Below, piece after piece: positions 26,963-36,561 of a stretch of 64,000 nt of DNA. This stretch comes from an uncultured Pseudoalteromonas sp. (GTDB lineage Bacteria > Pseudomonadota > Gammaproteobacteria > Enterobacterales > Alteromonadaceae): the NCBI GenBank assembly GCA_947493455.1, contig CANLRB010000001.1, positions 620,001-684,000 of the forward strand. The letters run 5' to 3'. Position numbers and translations under genes: made by a program. A model generated the notes under the pieces. That model did no database searches. It saw only the letters and a list, made by a program, of their open reading frames with translations, and had not been told where the DNA came from. How positions within the stretch are numbered: position 1 is the stretch's first letter; every line of letters begins with the position of its first letter.

Positions 26963-27991
26963 ATGAAAAACACGCTTCAAGTACTCACATTTTTGGCAGC
27001 GGCGGCACTTGCGCCCACTATCGCCGATGCAAAACCTCAGGTTAAGGCATCACAAGCCGAAAAAGCGCAAACTACATCTAAAACGCAACCGGTTATAAAG
27101 CGAAAACACACTAGTTCGCACGAACCAGTATGGCTATACAGTGCTGATGCAACACTTAAACAAGATTTAGACAACGATGGTTATTTTCAACAACTAAAAC
27201 TCACGGTTGATTTTGACACTATTTATCAGTCGCAGGATGTTTACTTCAAATTTTATCTCAATAGTACTTCAATAGAGCAGTTTGATATCTATACATCTGA
27301 TGTCATTCACCTAAATCAAGACAGCGATCAAGATACACAGCAATTTGAATTTCAATTTTCAGAAGATTTACCGCATAACGAATATCAATTAGTGATTGAT
27401 GTTTTCGATGCAACAACAGAGCAGTTCATTTATTCAACCACCCAATACCTTGGTGACGAACTTGACTTGTTGCCACTTGAAGCCAGTAACTTAGATAGCC
27501 ACGATGTTATTTCTATTTACCGCACCGAATTAACGCTTAATCGCGATAATGACAGCGATGGCTACTATGAATCATTTGAAATTGTACTCGATGCTGATAC
27601 AAGTAGTTATTCGACTCGCGTATTCGCAGAAATATATTTGGGCGGTCAACTGTTATACCAAAGTAATTCATTCACGCTCTATGGCGACAGTACAACCGAC
27701 ACCCAATATTTCGATATTGAACTCGCATCGGGTTATTACCCGAGCTACTATGATTTGGAAATTAATATTGTCAGTGAACAAAGCTACTCAGTATTACACC
27801 ATATCCTATCTGATAATTGGGTTGAGCTCGCTAACTTACCGCTAGAATCAAACGATTATGTTTATGATGACATACCTGACTCAAGCAGTACGGTTATCGT
27901 TACCCACAGTTCAGGTTCGCTCACTGGTATTTTATATTTTCTAGCCAGTATATGTGCATTGCGTATTATCATGCGAAACAAGCTAGCGTGA
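26963..27991 (+). CDS. Secreted protein with C-terminal sorting tail (choice-of-anchor H type)
   Basis: 342 residues: signal peptide (FLAAAALAPTIADA), a K/Q/T-rich linker, then two similar beta domains each opening with an acidic calcium-loop-like motif (KQDLDNDGYFQQLKLTVDFD and NRDNDSDGYYESFEIVLDAD). The C-terminus is a tripartite sorting signal: SSGSL, a hydrophobic helix (GILYFLASICALRIIM) and a basic end (RNKLA). This layout matches proteins named choice-of-anchor H, thought to use a GlyGly-CTERM/rhombosortase-like route to the surface. AAAGGT precedes the ATG. The last nine bases overlap the convergent gene. Function unknown; a similar tail is found on the cyclophilin at 43660. Confidence 0.75.
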   Translation: MKNTLQVLTFLAAAALAPTIADAKPQVKASQAEKAQTTSKTQPVIKRKHTSSHEPVWLYSADATLKQDLDNDGYFQQLKLTVDFDTIYQSQDVYFKFYLNSTSIEQFDIYTSDVIHLNQDSDQDTQQFEFQFSEDLPHNEYQLVIDVFDATTEQFIYSTTQYLGDELDLLPLEASNLDSHDVISIYRTELTLNRDNDSDGYYESFEIVLDADTSSYSTRVFAEIYLGGQLLYQSNSFTLYGDSTTDTQYFDIELASGYYPSYYDLEINIVSEQSYSVLHHILSDNWVELANLPLESNDYVYDDIPDSSSTVIVTHSSGSLTGILYFLASICALRIIMRNKLA

Positions 27992-28324
27992 AAAAAAGCG
28001 ATCAATGGCATCGGTAAGGGCGTCTTCGAAGTGTGTTTCAAAGTCGCCCGTATTGGTACCTAAGTGTTCGAGTAACGTATTAACCTGCTCATCACCAAGG
28101 CGCTTGCCACGGACCGAATACTCCCACTCAGGTAATGATTTATCGTATCGGGGGACGATTGTATAAGCAGCAAAAGCGGGCGCGTTAAGCGCATTATCAG
28201 CAAAACTGCAAAACGCTTCGACGTGCTCTTTACCACTTGGTCCTAAACAACCGGGTTCAATACGAAATAACACATTTAACACAATTGAATCAAAATCACT
28301 CATAAATTGACTTTTCCCAAACAT
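27983..28324 (-). CDS. Hypothetical protein, 113 residues
   Basis: Soluble small protein without signal peptide or membrane helix. It contains an acidic C-terminal helix (TGDFETHFEDALTDAIDRFF) and a middle part with aromatic residues (YTIVPRYDKSLPEWEYSVRG). AAGG lies upstream of the ATG at 28324; a second ATG seven codons on (MSDFDSI) with GGGAAAA before it is an equally good start. I recognise no family. It overlaps the C-terminus-coding end of the neighbouring secreted protein gene by nine bases, tail to tail, and lies upstream of a divergent XRE regulator. Confidence 0.6.
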   Translation of the reverse strand: MFGKSQFMSDFDSIVLNVLFRIEPGCLGPSGKEHVEAFCSFADNALNAPAFAAYTIVPRYDKSLPEWEYSVRGKRLGDEQVNTLLEHLGTNTGDFETHFEDALTDAIDRFFSR

Positions 28325-28497
28325 ATTAATTAACCTTAGTCTAAATTAGCGCGTTATTCGCTATTTCGCCTCGTTGTCAGGGCTTTGTCGTCTTGTTGTC
28401 GTGGATAAATACAATAAAAACCATAACATTAGCTTCACGTAAATCATTTAGTTCGAACGCTTAATTTTTCGACACTACAACTTTGAGCACATTAATT

Positions 28498-29184
28498 ATG
28501 ACAATATCAACACAAAAACTTATCAAATTGCGCAAGGAGCAAGGCTGGTCGCAAGAAAAACTCGCCGTAATGAGCGGACTGAGTGAGCGCACAATTCAGC
28601 GCATCGAAAAAAATGGGGCATGCTCACTTGAAAGCCTAAGTGCATTAGCACAAACATTTAATATTACGCCAAATCAACTCAAACCCGATGAAGAAGTAGC
28701 GCCACAAACAATCACACAAATAATCGATTACAGCGGTGCATTCTCGTTGTTTATTCTGGGACTTGTCATTCCTGCAATCGTGCTTTTAACCGGTACAAAT
28801 GGACCTTGGGAGCTCGCGAGTTTCGTTTTAGTGATGCTTATTTCAATTACCTTTACGGCAATGACCTATGGTTTCAAGTCCACTTATCATTTACTAAATA
28901 ATACTTCTTGGCTTGTGCGATACCCCAGTTTTGCACCTAACTTGAAAAATATGATAGCGCAAGCAGGTGCGCTTATAAGAAACGCGTACATTACAGCTGT
29001 GATTGCATCGATTGTCGCAGCAACAACCCTACTTGTTCACCAACCACAAATGACTGACAACATACCACTATTTTTAGCAATTATTTGTCGCCCAGTAATC
29101 TATGCGATGTTGTTTATGGAATTTTGGATACGCCCTTATCAGCGAAAAATGAAACGTATGTTAGCTGACCAACAAAACTCATAA
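28498..29184 (+). CDS. XRE-family regulator with C-terminal membrane domain
   Basis: 228 residues from the ATG at 28498; an earlier TTG is less likely. Residues ~4-62 are a classic helix-turn-helix (LIKLRKEQGWSQEKLAVMSG, LSERTIQRIEKN). The remainder has about four hydrophobic helices (FSLFILGLVIPAIVLL, FVLVMLISITFTAMTYG, AYITAVIASIVAATTLL, FLAIICRPVIYAMLF), so the DNA-binding domain is tethered to the inner membrane on the cytoplasmic side. Membrane-bound XRE proteins of this type are common in marine gammaproteobacteria, but targets are rarely known. Probably a single gene; a GC-rich hairpin separates it from the convergent peptidase gene. Confidence 0.82.
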   Translation: MTISTQKLIKLRKEQGWSQEKLAVMSGLSERTIQRIEKNGACSLESLSALAQTFNITPNQLKPDEEVAPQTITQIIDYSGAFSLFILGLVIPAIVLLTGTNGPWELASFVLVMLISITFTAMTYGFKSTYHLLNNTSWLVRYPSFAPNLKNMIAQAGALIRNAYITAVIASIVAATTLLVHQPQMTDNIPLFLAIICRPVIYAMLFMEFWIRPYQRKMKRMLADQQNS

Positions 29185-29188
29185 TATA

Positions 29189-29216
29189 GCAGGCATGCGT
29201 ATACCGCATGCCCTGC
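29189..29216. terminator. Hairpin between convergent genes
   Basis: GCAGGCATGCG and CGCATGCCCTGC pair with one bulged base across TATAC. No T run follows, so it is a less certain terminator, but it lies exactly between two convergent stops. Confidence 0.5.
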
Positions 29217-29237
29217 ACCTAGGTTAATCTTGGCGTA

Positions 29238-31661
29238 CTAGTCTTCGTTAAGTAAATAGGTTTTTAACCAATTTTCTTGCTCCCACAACACATGTAAAAT
29301 ACTTTCACGTGCACGGTAGCCATGACCTTCATATGGCAGCATTACCAAGCGCGCATCCTTACCTAACCCTTTTAACGCATTGTACATACGCTCTGATTGC
29401 ATCGGAAACGTGCCCGAATTGGGATCGTCTTTACCATGGATCATTAACATAGGTTCGTTAATTTTTTCAGCATGGAAAAACGGTGACATGCTGGCATACA
29501 CTGCTTGCCCTTGCCAAAAATCGCGTTCTTCTCCTTGGAAGCCAAACGGAGTCAGCGTTCGATTATAGGCGCCACTGCGCGCAATACCCGTTTTAAATAA
29601 ATCACTGTGGGCAAGTAGATTAGCAACCATAAACGCCCCATAAGAGTGACCTGCTATCGCTATTTTGTGCTTGTCCGCAATGCCTTTGTCAACGAGGGTG
29701 TTGACCGCCGCAGTTGCACTTGCTACGAGCTGTGTTCTAAATGTGTCGTTCGGCTCTGCCCCGTCACTACCAACAATGGGCATTTTTGGATCATCAAAAA
29801 CGGCAATGCCATTGGCTAAAAATGGCATCGGCCCCCAATAACCGATATAGGTAAATTCATAGGGCGACTCACGCACTTGCGACGCAACCGCCTTATCTTT
29901 GTATTCAAGCGGATAAGCCCACATTAATACAGGAAGTGGCCCGTGTTCTTTGCGATAATTAGCGGGCAGATATAAGGTACCACTCAACTCAACCCCATCG
30001 TCACGGGTATATTTAATTTGTTCTTTTTGAATACCTTTAAAGCTTGGATAAGGGTGTGCGAAGAACGTAAATTGAGCCTGACTTGCTGACTTCAAATCAC
30101 GAATAAAAAAGTTAGGTTGTTCGGTTTTTGATTCTCTCACCGTTATAATATGTTCGCCTTTATCATCGAGTACTTCACGTACGCGCTCATAATAGGGTGC
30201 TTCACTTTGCCATAAGCGAGTGGTAGACGCAGTTTTTATATCAAAGCGATCTAAAAATGGGATATTACCTTTTTCTGACGCACCACGTCCTGTGAGCATC
30301 ATGTAACGCTCACCCACAACTTTAATTACCTGGGTACCATATCGACTCTGCTGATAGACGAAGTCACCTGGGTCTTTATAGGCATCATTGTACGAACGTT
30401 CGTTAAATAGTACACGTGGGCCATCTGCATTACTTGGGTCAATAATATGTGTGCGCAATTGACGATCGCTAAAGCGCCAATCACTGATCATCGCCACCTT
30501 GTCGTTCGCCCATTCAATACCAGCAAAACGGCGTTCGACTTTAGCAAAAAGCGTTGCCTTTCGTTTAAACGGCGCTTTCCATTGATAAACGTGGTCATGA
30601 TACGGCACGTCATTTTTCATCGAGCCTTTGTCTTGCGCTTCGGCCCACACTAAAGTTGCAGCATGGTCCGAGCGCCAGCTAAAGTTTCTTTTTCCTGTGC
30701 GAACGCTATCAAACCCTTGTGGAATATTCTCGGCAAGCGGTTGCTTTGCAACATCACTGATCACGTTTCCGTTTAAATCCAATACTTGCCAACGGGTTGC
30801 AAAACGAGAATAAGGAACAAGATATGAAAAAGGAGCCGTCATTTCGCCAATTAATACAAATTGACTGTCAGGGGAAGGTCGAAACGCTTTAAGTAACGTT
30901 GGTTCACCCAGCTTCTTAACCTGACCAGACAAATCAACATGTGCTAATTGGCCGAGACTATAGTAACTGAAAAGAGTTTTGTCGTGTGGTGTTGCCAATA
31001 AATTCTGATACGTTCTTACCGGTGCTTTTTCCCCCGATGTTTGTGAGATGATAGGGACCATAGCAGCGTTATTTTCTTGCGGTGGCGTAGAATGCGCGTT
31101 GACAGCGACATTAATCAGCAATCCGCTACTATTTGGTAACCAACGATATGGCGTGCGCGTTACCACCGAATTTAACGGTGCGTTGTCAATCTTAATTAGC
31201 TTTTTGGATTCAAGTTCATAGAGAAACAACGATGCCAACTCATCTTGTTCGATAAAAAATGACAAATATGCGCTGTTTGGCGACCAAGAAGGTGCTAATA
31301 TGCGTCCTTTTGGTAGACCGTCGATTGCAAATTCTTCATTTGTTTCAATATGTTTGAAACTAACTGATAAAAATTTAGAACGCGGACGCGCGCGCGAAAA
31401 GTTTTTTGGGTTAAGCTTGATACCTGCAAGCTTTAGCTCAGGTTTACTGAGCTCATCGAGACTCGCAATACGTTGGCGCTCAAAAAAAGCCATCCACTGA
31501 TTGTCGGGCGACAATCGCGTGCTCGGTGCTAATTTTGCATCTACGACATTGGCAATCGCCGCTGATGGCATTTGATAACCTGTTGTTGTATTGGCTGTTT
31601 CAGCCAGGGTCGAATTCGCCATCGCGAGTCCTAATATAATTGACATCAATTTTATTTTCAT
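29238..31661 (-). CDS. S9 family (prolyl-oligopeptidase type) peptidase, glutamyl-peptidase-like
   Basis: 807 residues with signal peptide (LMSIILGLAMANSTLA). The first ~530 residues form a beta-propeller (WSPNSAYLSFF, FRPSPDSQFVLIGE). The alpha/beta-hydrolase domain carries the nucleophile Ser in GHSYGAF (~residue 674), followed by LLAHSDLFKTGIARSGAYNR and TPFGFQGE, features I associate with the S9D glutamyl endopeptidase branch, including plant CGEP. The acid Asp is in HGKDDPNSG and the His in YEGHGYRARES, so the triad is complete. Likely periplasmic, degrading peptides taken up across the outer membrane. Single gene divergent from the glycosyltransferase. Confidence 0.88.
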   Translation of the reverse strand: MKIKLMSIILGLAMANSTLAETANTTTGYQMPSAAIANVVDAKLAPSTRLSPDNQWMAFFERQRIASLDELSKPELKLAGIKLNPKNFSRARPRSKFLSVSFKHIETNEEFAIDGLPKGRILAPSWSPNSAYLSFFIEQDELASLFLYELESKKLIKIDNAPLNSVVTRTPYRWLPNSSGLLINVAVNAHSTPPQENNAAMVPIISQTSGEKAPVRTYQNLLATPHDKTLFSYYSLGQLAHVDLSGQVKKLGEPTLLKAFRPSPDSQFVLIGEMTAPFSYLVPYSRFATRWQVLDLNGNVISDVAKQPLAENIPQGFDSVRTGKRNFSWRSDHAATLVWAEAQDKGSMKNDVPYHDHVYQWKAPFKRKATLFAKVERRFAGIEWANDKVAMISDWRFSDRQLRTHIIDPSNADGPRVLFNERSYNDAYKDPGDFVYQQSRYGTQVIKVVGERYMMLTGRGASEKGNIPFLDRFDIKTASTTRLWQSEAPYYERVREVLDDKGEHIITVRESKTEQPNFFIRDLKSASQAQFTFFAHPYPSFKGIQKEQIKYTRDDGVELSGTLYLPANYRKEHGPLPVLMWAYPLEYKDKAVASQVRESPYEFTYIGYWGPMPFLANGIAVFDDPKMPIVGSDGAEPNDTFRTQLVASATAAVNTLVDKGIADKHKIAIAGHSYGAFMVANLLAHSDLFKTGIARSGAYNRTLTPFGFQGEERDFWQGQAVYASMSPFFHAEKINEPMLMIHGKDDPNSGTFPMQSERMYNALKGLGKDARLVMLPYEGHGYRARESILHVLWEQENWLKTYLLNED

Positions 31662-31818
31662 AACATTCCTTTATACCGCATTGATACTGTCGGTTTCTAT
31701 ACGCTATGAGTAGGAGATAAAAAAGTCCACTAAATAAGTCGAAACGTCTGAAAAGCATATTTTTGAACATCGAGATGCGTTAAAATGGCGTCATCAAAAT
31801 CGCTGTTAAGGATCTTAG

Positions 31819-33048
31819 TTGCAAGTTCTTGTAATTGGTTACGTTTGGCCAGAACCAAATTCCTCTGCCGCAGGGCAACATATTTTATCTATAATGCAAT
31901 GCTTCACCGAACAAGGTTGGCACGTTGAATTTGCATCCCCCGCACAACAGACCCCGCACATGGTTGATTTAGCGGTACACGGCATAAAAACAACAACGAT
32001 CGCCCTTAACTGCGACAGTTTTGACGACTACGTAGCTCAATTGCAACCCGATATCGTGCTATTTGATCGCTTTATGATGGAAGAACAATTTGGCTGGCGC
32101 ATCGATCAACAATGTCCAAATGCATTTAAGATACTCGATACAGAAGACCTCCAGTCATTACGTCATTTGCGTCATAAATTAAAAGGGCAACCTGCAGCGA
32201 CCCATGATTACCATAATGAGCTTGCCATTCGAGAAATCGCGGCAATTTATCGCTGTGATTTGAGTTTGATTATTTCGCCCGCTGAACATGACCTATTGCT
32301 TAATACGTATGACGTGCCACCCCACTTACTTCATACTCTTCCCTTTATGACAAATGTCGACCAGTTACCAAGCACGCCGTCCTTTGAACAGCGCGATCAC
32401 TTTGTCACAATTGGCAATTTTCGTCATGCCCCGAATTGGGATAGTGTACTTTTTTTACAACAGCTTTGGCCGCAAATACGCAAGCAACTGCCACATGCCG
32501 AACTTCATATTTATGGCTCTTATCCACCTCCAAAGGCAACCGCGCTCACTAATACTAAAAACGGTTTTATTGTCAAAGGATGGGCAGAGAATGCGCATGA
32601 CGTCATTAAAAACGCGAGAGTAATGCTCAGCCCACTGCGGTTTGGTGCTGGCATCAAAGGCAAATTTTTAGATGCCATGCGGGCACAAACACCGAGTGTC
32701 ACAACCGATATTGGTCGCGAAGGCATGACCTCTCGTTCAACATGGCCTGGCTGTGTCGAAAATGAGCCAGAACAGATTGTGCATGCTGCAGTGACACTCT
32801 ATCGTGATCATGCAGTGTGGCAACAAAAAAGCGATGCATGCCATTCAATACTGGCTGCGGAATTCGATAAACACCGTCATGCTGCCCGTTTAATTGAGAA
32901 AATCGAAAGTGTTTACCATAATCTATCTGTGCATCGTCTTAGTAACTTTACTGGCACTATGTTGAAGCATCATATTCACGGTAGTAAAAAGTATATGGCG
33001 CAGTGGATAAACGAAAAAAATCGTAACAAGGACAACAATGACACATAA
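31819..33048 (+). CDS. Glycosyltransferase, GT4-like (group 1)
   Basis: 409 residues. The start is TTG at 31819, supported by AAGGAT six bases upstream and by the immediate LQVLVIGYVWPEP strand; no in-frame ATG fits. The N-terminal Rossmann half contains NSSAAGQHI. The C-terminal half has the nucleotide-sugar-binding features of GT-B enzymes: FVTIGNFRHAPNW, AELHIYGSYPP, GFIVKGWAENAHDVI and RFGAGIKGKFLDAM, where the family E-x7-E motif is not obvious. The last ~30 residues are basic and polar. It probably transfers a sugar onto a surface glycan or protein, but there is no polysaccharide cluster around it, so the acceptor is unknown. Confidence 0.8.
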   Translation: MQVLVIGYVWPEPNSSAAGQHILSIMQCFTEQGWHVEFASPAQQTPHMVDLAVHGIKTTTIALNCDSFDDYVAQLQPDIVLFDRFMMEEQFGWRIDQQCPNAFKILDTEDLQSLRHLRHKLKGQPAATHDYHNELAIREIAAIYRCDLSLIISPAEHDLLLNTYDVPPHLLHTLPFMTNVDQLPSTPSFEQRDHFVTIGNFRHAPNWDSVLFLQQLWPQIRKQLPHAELHIYGSYPPPKATALTNTKNGFIVKGWAENAHDVIKNARVMLSPLRFGAGIKGKFLDAMRAQTPSVTTDIGREGMTSRSTWPGCVENEPEQIVHAAVTLYRDHAVWQQKSDACHSILAAEFDKHRHAARLIEKIESVYHNLSVHRLSNFTGTMLKHHIHGSKKYMAQWINEKNRNKDNNDT

Positions 33049-33144
33049 ATCTGAATGTTTTTATTAACTATAAAAATATAACTAGACAAATTTTAGATTA
33101 ATTTTAGAATTCGCCTGTTATCGACTTTTTAAAGAATCGCTATA

Positions 33145-34371
33145 TTGAAAACCGCTACATTCACACAAAAACGAAAATTTATCGTTAAACTTGGCAAAAT
33201 GCTGCACAAGTTTGGTACGCCAGCTTACCGAATGGAGGCCCATTTACTCAACGTTGCACAGTTTTTAGGGTTGCGAGCCTCGTATATTATTACACCAACG
33301 GCATTAACCTTCGTTATTTGGAGCGAAGGACATGAAGAAGAGTATACGCATGCCGCACGTGTCAATCCGGGTGAATTAGATTTAGGAGCCCTTGCGCGCA
33401 CCGATGAATTAGTTGATTCGCTTTCAAGTGGTCAAGTCACGCTTGAGCAAGCAAACGAGCGGCTCGATGAAATTGATACGATGCCAAACCCATATAACCG
33501 AATTGCAACAGGTGCCGCCTTTGTTTTGTCTGGCGGGGCGTTTGCAATGTTAATGGGCACCAGCTGGAACGATGTGCTGTGGTCCGGTTTAATTAGTTTA
33601 GTCGTTTACTTATTTGTACTTTGGTCTGGCCGCTCTAAACGTGTCGCGCATATGCTTGAACCATTAGTCGCTATCGTCGCGGCGTTGATTGCATGCGGGA
33701 TCAGCGTCTATCTTGACCCTGGTATTAATATACGTATGGTTATTCTGTCGGCGATTATCGTATTTATACCCGGTTTAGCACTCACGCTAGGGTTTGCCGA
33801 ACTCTCTGCGCGACATTTAGTTTCAGGTACAGCACGCGTAATGGATGCACTGATGCTGTTATTTAAACTCTATTTTGGTGCATTTTTAGGTATCGCGCTC
33901 GGTTTTAGTTTATTTGGTCAAGTTGAATTCGTCGCGCCAACTCCGATTGAAAAATGGACTGCGTGGGTCGCCATTGCCCTCCTATGTATGAGCCTGATAA
34001 TCATCTTTAGAACTCGAAAACGCCATGCGCCTTGGTCTATGGCGGCAGGATTTATAGCTTACGGCAGCAGTATTGCTGGTGCGATGTATCTAGACAGTGC
34101 GCTTGGTACCTTTATCGGTGCTTTTTCGGTCGCCGTTTATTCAAATTTATTTACACGACTTGCCAACGCGCCAGCGTGTATTGTGGCAATGCAAGGACTT
34201 ATCGTACTTGTGCCTGGTAGTAAAACCTATATTGGCCTCAATTCGCTCATTTCAGGGCAAGAGTTTATTGCCACTGACAGCATTGGCCAACAAACGTTTA
34301 TTATTTTTATGTCACTAGTCGCAGGACTCATTTTTGGCAATGTAGCCTTACCCCCGAAAAAAAGCTTATAA
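33145..34371 (+). CDS. Threonine/serine exporter ThrE-family protein
   Basis: 408 residues. The N-terminal part has KLGKMLHKFGTPAYRMEAHL and the C-terminal part ten hydrophobic helices, which matches fused DUF1212 plus ThrE_2 proteins; the C-terminal half begins near residue 270 (AWVAIALLCMSLIIIF). Corynebacterium ThrE exports threonine and serine; substrate here is inferred. The start is TTG at 33145 because the first in-frame ATG would cut into the conserved LGKxLH motif; the ribosome site (AAAGAA) is weak. Follows the glycosyltransferase by 96 bases with AT-rich spacer, so it may have its own promoter. Confidence 0.82.
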   Translation: MKTATFTQKRKFIVKLGKMLHKFGTPAYRMEAHLLNVAQFLGLRASYIITPTALTFVIWSEGHEEEYTHAARVNPGELDLGALARTDELVDSLSSGQVTLEQANERLDEIDTMPNPYNRIATGAAFVLSGGAFAMLMGTSWNDVLWSGLISLVVYLFVLWSGRSKRVAHMLEPLVAIVAALIACGISVYLDPGINIRMVILSAIIVFIPGLALTLGFAELSARHLVSGTARVMDALMLLFKLYFGAFLGIALGFSLFGQVEFVAPTPIEKWTAWVAIALLCMSLIIIFRTRKRHAPWSMAAGFIAYGSSIAGAMYLDSALGTFIGAFSVAVYSNLFTRLANAPACIVAMQGLIVLVPGSKTYIGLNSLISGQEFIATDSIGQQTFIIFMSLVAGLIFGNVALPPKKSL

Positions 34372-34376
34372 CCCAT

Positions 34377-34394
34377 AAGGGCATTCGTGCCCTT
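34377..34394 (+). terminator. Hairpin after the ThrE-family gene
   Basis: AAGGGCA-TTCG-TGCCCTT, a perfect stem with a stable TTCG tetraloop, seven bases after the stop; the following CCCTTCATTGTT is a weak T tract. Confidence 0.6.
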
Positions 34395-34516
34395 CCCTTC
34401 ATTGTTATCAAATGTAATTATTATTAATACATGTAACCCAATGTAATACTTAGTAAAATTAGTAAAACTCTTGTTTGCAGCGTGCCATACTCAATTTTTT
34501 TGATACGGACACAACC

Positions 34517-35872
34517 ATGGCAGCATTGAAACACCTTTTACTATTTACACTCAGTTCAACCCTGATTGCCTGTGGCGGCAGCAGCGACTCGTCAAGTGGC
34601 ACTGGCTATATTCAAATGTATAATGCGAGTGCCAACTCTCCTGAGTTACACATTGAAATTGACGATCAAATACGCACCAGCGCACCGTTTTCAGAAGTGA
34701 CAACGCGTCATAGCTACGAACCAAACAGCTATTCACTTAACTACATCTACAAAAATGATAACAACGAAGAAATAAAGCTTATGAGCGAAGACTATACGCT
34801 CGAAATACGCGATGACGAAAAAGTGCTGCATATTATTTCAGGGGACTTTAACGAACCCAACGTACACCAGTTATTTGTTCCTATTCTTGAAGATGACGAT
34901 CTTGACCAGTTTAATCTAAGTATATTTAACACCCTTAATACTGAATTTGATGTCTATTTAGCGACACAAGACAATAGCTTCGCTGATGCCGAGAAAGTAA
35001 GCTCAGCAAACACATTTGCACATACAGAAATGTTTCCATTTACCGAAGGGAGCTATACACTTTACTTAACAAAAAAAGACCAACAAGAAGTTATATTTAC
35101 GTCCAATAAAGTGGAATATGACGAAAACCAAAGTTATGTCGCTGTCATTCGCCCCTCGTTAGTGGACGAAAACGCAAGTATTGATCTTATTTATAAAGAT
35201 ACCAGCGTTATTCCTTTGCAACATAACGAAGCACATGGTCAACTTCGCTTTTACAATGAAGTTGATGAGCTAAACAACGTCGTATTCAAAGCCAGTAGCC
35301 ATAGTCATACAACAGACACAGGATTAGTTGCCTATGATGTGATGACACCTCACTATCTCGTTGACGCTGGCAGCTATAGCCTTTCTTTGCACGATGAACA
35401 CGGACAAGCGATTGCACAAAATTACTTATTGCCAATTAGTAAAGAACAATCTCATGCCGCAATTTTCTATCGTCATACAAGTGGCGATGTAAGATTGATT
35501 AGTTTGCTCGAAAACCTCGCACCAAATGAATTAAACCATGAAGTTCAAGTCGTTAACCTTATTCATCAAGCGACGACAGGTGAAGCAATCGATGAAGTCA
35601 ATATTTACTTTACTGAAGGAAATGAAACCATTGAAACAACCCACACATATATAAACGATATCGACCAGTTTGAAAGTGGCGACATCGTACTTGATAACCA
35701 AGCCTATGACGTCACTGTGGTGTTCGAACAAAATGGCCAATTAATTAGCTTGCTGCAGCGCTCAGCTCTCGATTTTTCGCAGCAAGGTAACTACATCATC
35801 ATTCTTGAACACGATGATACAACACCCTCAGGATTTAAGTTGTCCTTACATAATACGTTATCGACAAACTAA
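34517..35872 (+). CDS. DUF4397-type lipoprotein
   Basis: 451 residues from the ATG at 34517, chosen because it places a textbook lipoprotein signal (LLLFTLSSTLIAC, lipobox LIAC) at the N-terminus. After a GGSSDSSSGTG linker comes GYIQMYNASANSPELHIEID, the start of a DUF4397 domain; three or four similar beta domains follow (QFNLSIFNTLNTEFDVYLA, GQLRFYNEVDELNNVVF, VQVVNLIHQATTGEAID). All are acidic. DUF4397 proteins are surface or periplasmic lipoproteins of unknown role. Monocistronic, closed by a perfect hairpin. Confidence 0.78.
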   Translation: MAALKHLLLFTLSSTLIACGGSSDSSSGTGYIQMYNASANSPELHIEIDDQIRTSAPFSEVTTRHSYEPNSYSLNYIYKNDNNEEIKLMSEDYTLEIRDDEKVLHIISGDFNEPNVHQLFVPILEDDDLDQFNLSIFNTLNTEFDVYLATQDNSFADAEKVSSANTFAHTEMFPFTEGSYTLYLTKKDQQEVIFTSNKVEYDENQSYVAVIRPSLVDENASIDLIYKDTSVIPLQHNEAHGQLRFYNEVDELNNVVFKASSHSHTTDTGLVAYDVMTPHYLVDAGSYSLSLHDEHGQAIAQNYLLPISKEQSHAAIFYRHTSGDVRLISLLENLAPNELNHEVQVVNLIHQATTGEAIDEVNIYFTEGNETIETTHTYINDIDQFESGDIVLDNQAYDVTVVFEQNGQLISLLQRSALDFSQQGNYIIILEHDDTTPSGFKLSLHNTLSTN

Positions 35873-35881
35873 GTCATATAC

Positions 35882-35913
35882 TGGCGCAATTTACGTATCG
35901 ACAAATTGCGCCA
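35882..35913 (+). terminator. Hairpin after the DUF4397 lipoprotein gene
   Basis: TGGCGCAATTT and AAATTGCGCCA form an 11-base perfect stem with a ten-base loop, nine bases after the stop. No T run follows. Confidence 0.55.
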
Positions 35914-35991
35914 ACCAATACATCAATCAACAAAACACACTGGTCAAACCAGTTGGAAATATTAACGCCACATTCTAGCTCTATACTGGCC

Positions 35992-36483
35992 ATGTCTTTT
36001 AAATTGATAAGTAACGCCATGACCACCTTTGATCACATGAGTGATGATCCAATTTTACTCGCCGAGCAATTTCAAGTAAAAATGATGTCGATCGATTTTA
36101 ATCGCGGCGGAGATATTACTTGGTCGCTCAAAGAGCACCCATTTATCGGTGATAAAATTAGCATCATACTGACCAGTGAAGAAGACCGAAGTTGGAACTA
36201 CAAAGGTGAAGGTATTATTGCTGAGCACCATATCATTAATGGGCATATTAAATTACCTCTGTACGGTATCGGTGACAGTGGCCATTATATCGTGACCGAA
36301 AGCTATCAAAGTACGCAAGGTAAACAAACCTATAATCAGAACCATGAATATATAGTGGATATTTCGGGCACTGCATTGGCATTGCCACCACAGCCACAGT
36401 CGTCATGGCTTAGTCGCTTGTTGCTCCCAAGCGTTGGCGCATTTGCAGCAACCACAATTTGGCTCAGCCAACATATAATTTAG
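35992..36483 (+). CDS. Hypothetical protein with C-terminal membrane helix
   Basis: About 163 residues from the ATG at 35992; TTG 35953, ATG 36019 or ATG 36040 are also possible and none has a clear ribosome site. The middle is beta-rich (GGDITWSLKEHPFIGDKISIILTS cut short, RSWNYKGEGIIAEH, IKLPLYGIGDSGHYIVTE). The C-terminus has a proline-glutamine linker and a helix (LLPSVGAFAATTIWL). This looks like a tail-anchored protein. I know no family. It precedes pqiA by 78 bases in the same direction and could share its transcript. Confidence 0.55.
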   Translation: MSFKLISNAMTTFDHMSDDPILLAEQFQVKMMSIDFNRGGDITWSLKEHPFIGDKISIILTSEEDRSWNYKGEGIIAEHHIINGHIKLPLYGIGDSGHYIVTESYQSTQGKQTYNQNHEYIVDISGTALALPPQPQSSWLSRLLLPSVGAFAATTIWLSQHII

Positions 36484-36561
36484 CCACTGAATCAGTTTAA
36501 CCTTGCGATTGAAAAAATCATCGCGCACAATGAAACAACCTGATATGTACTGAATTTCTTT

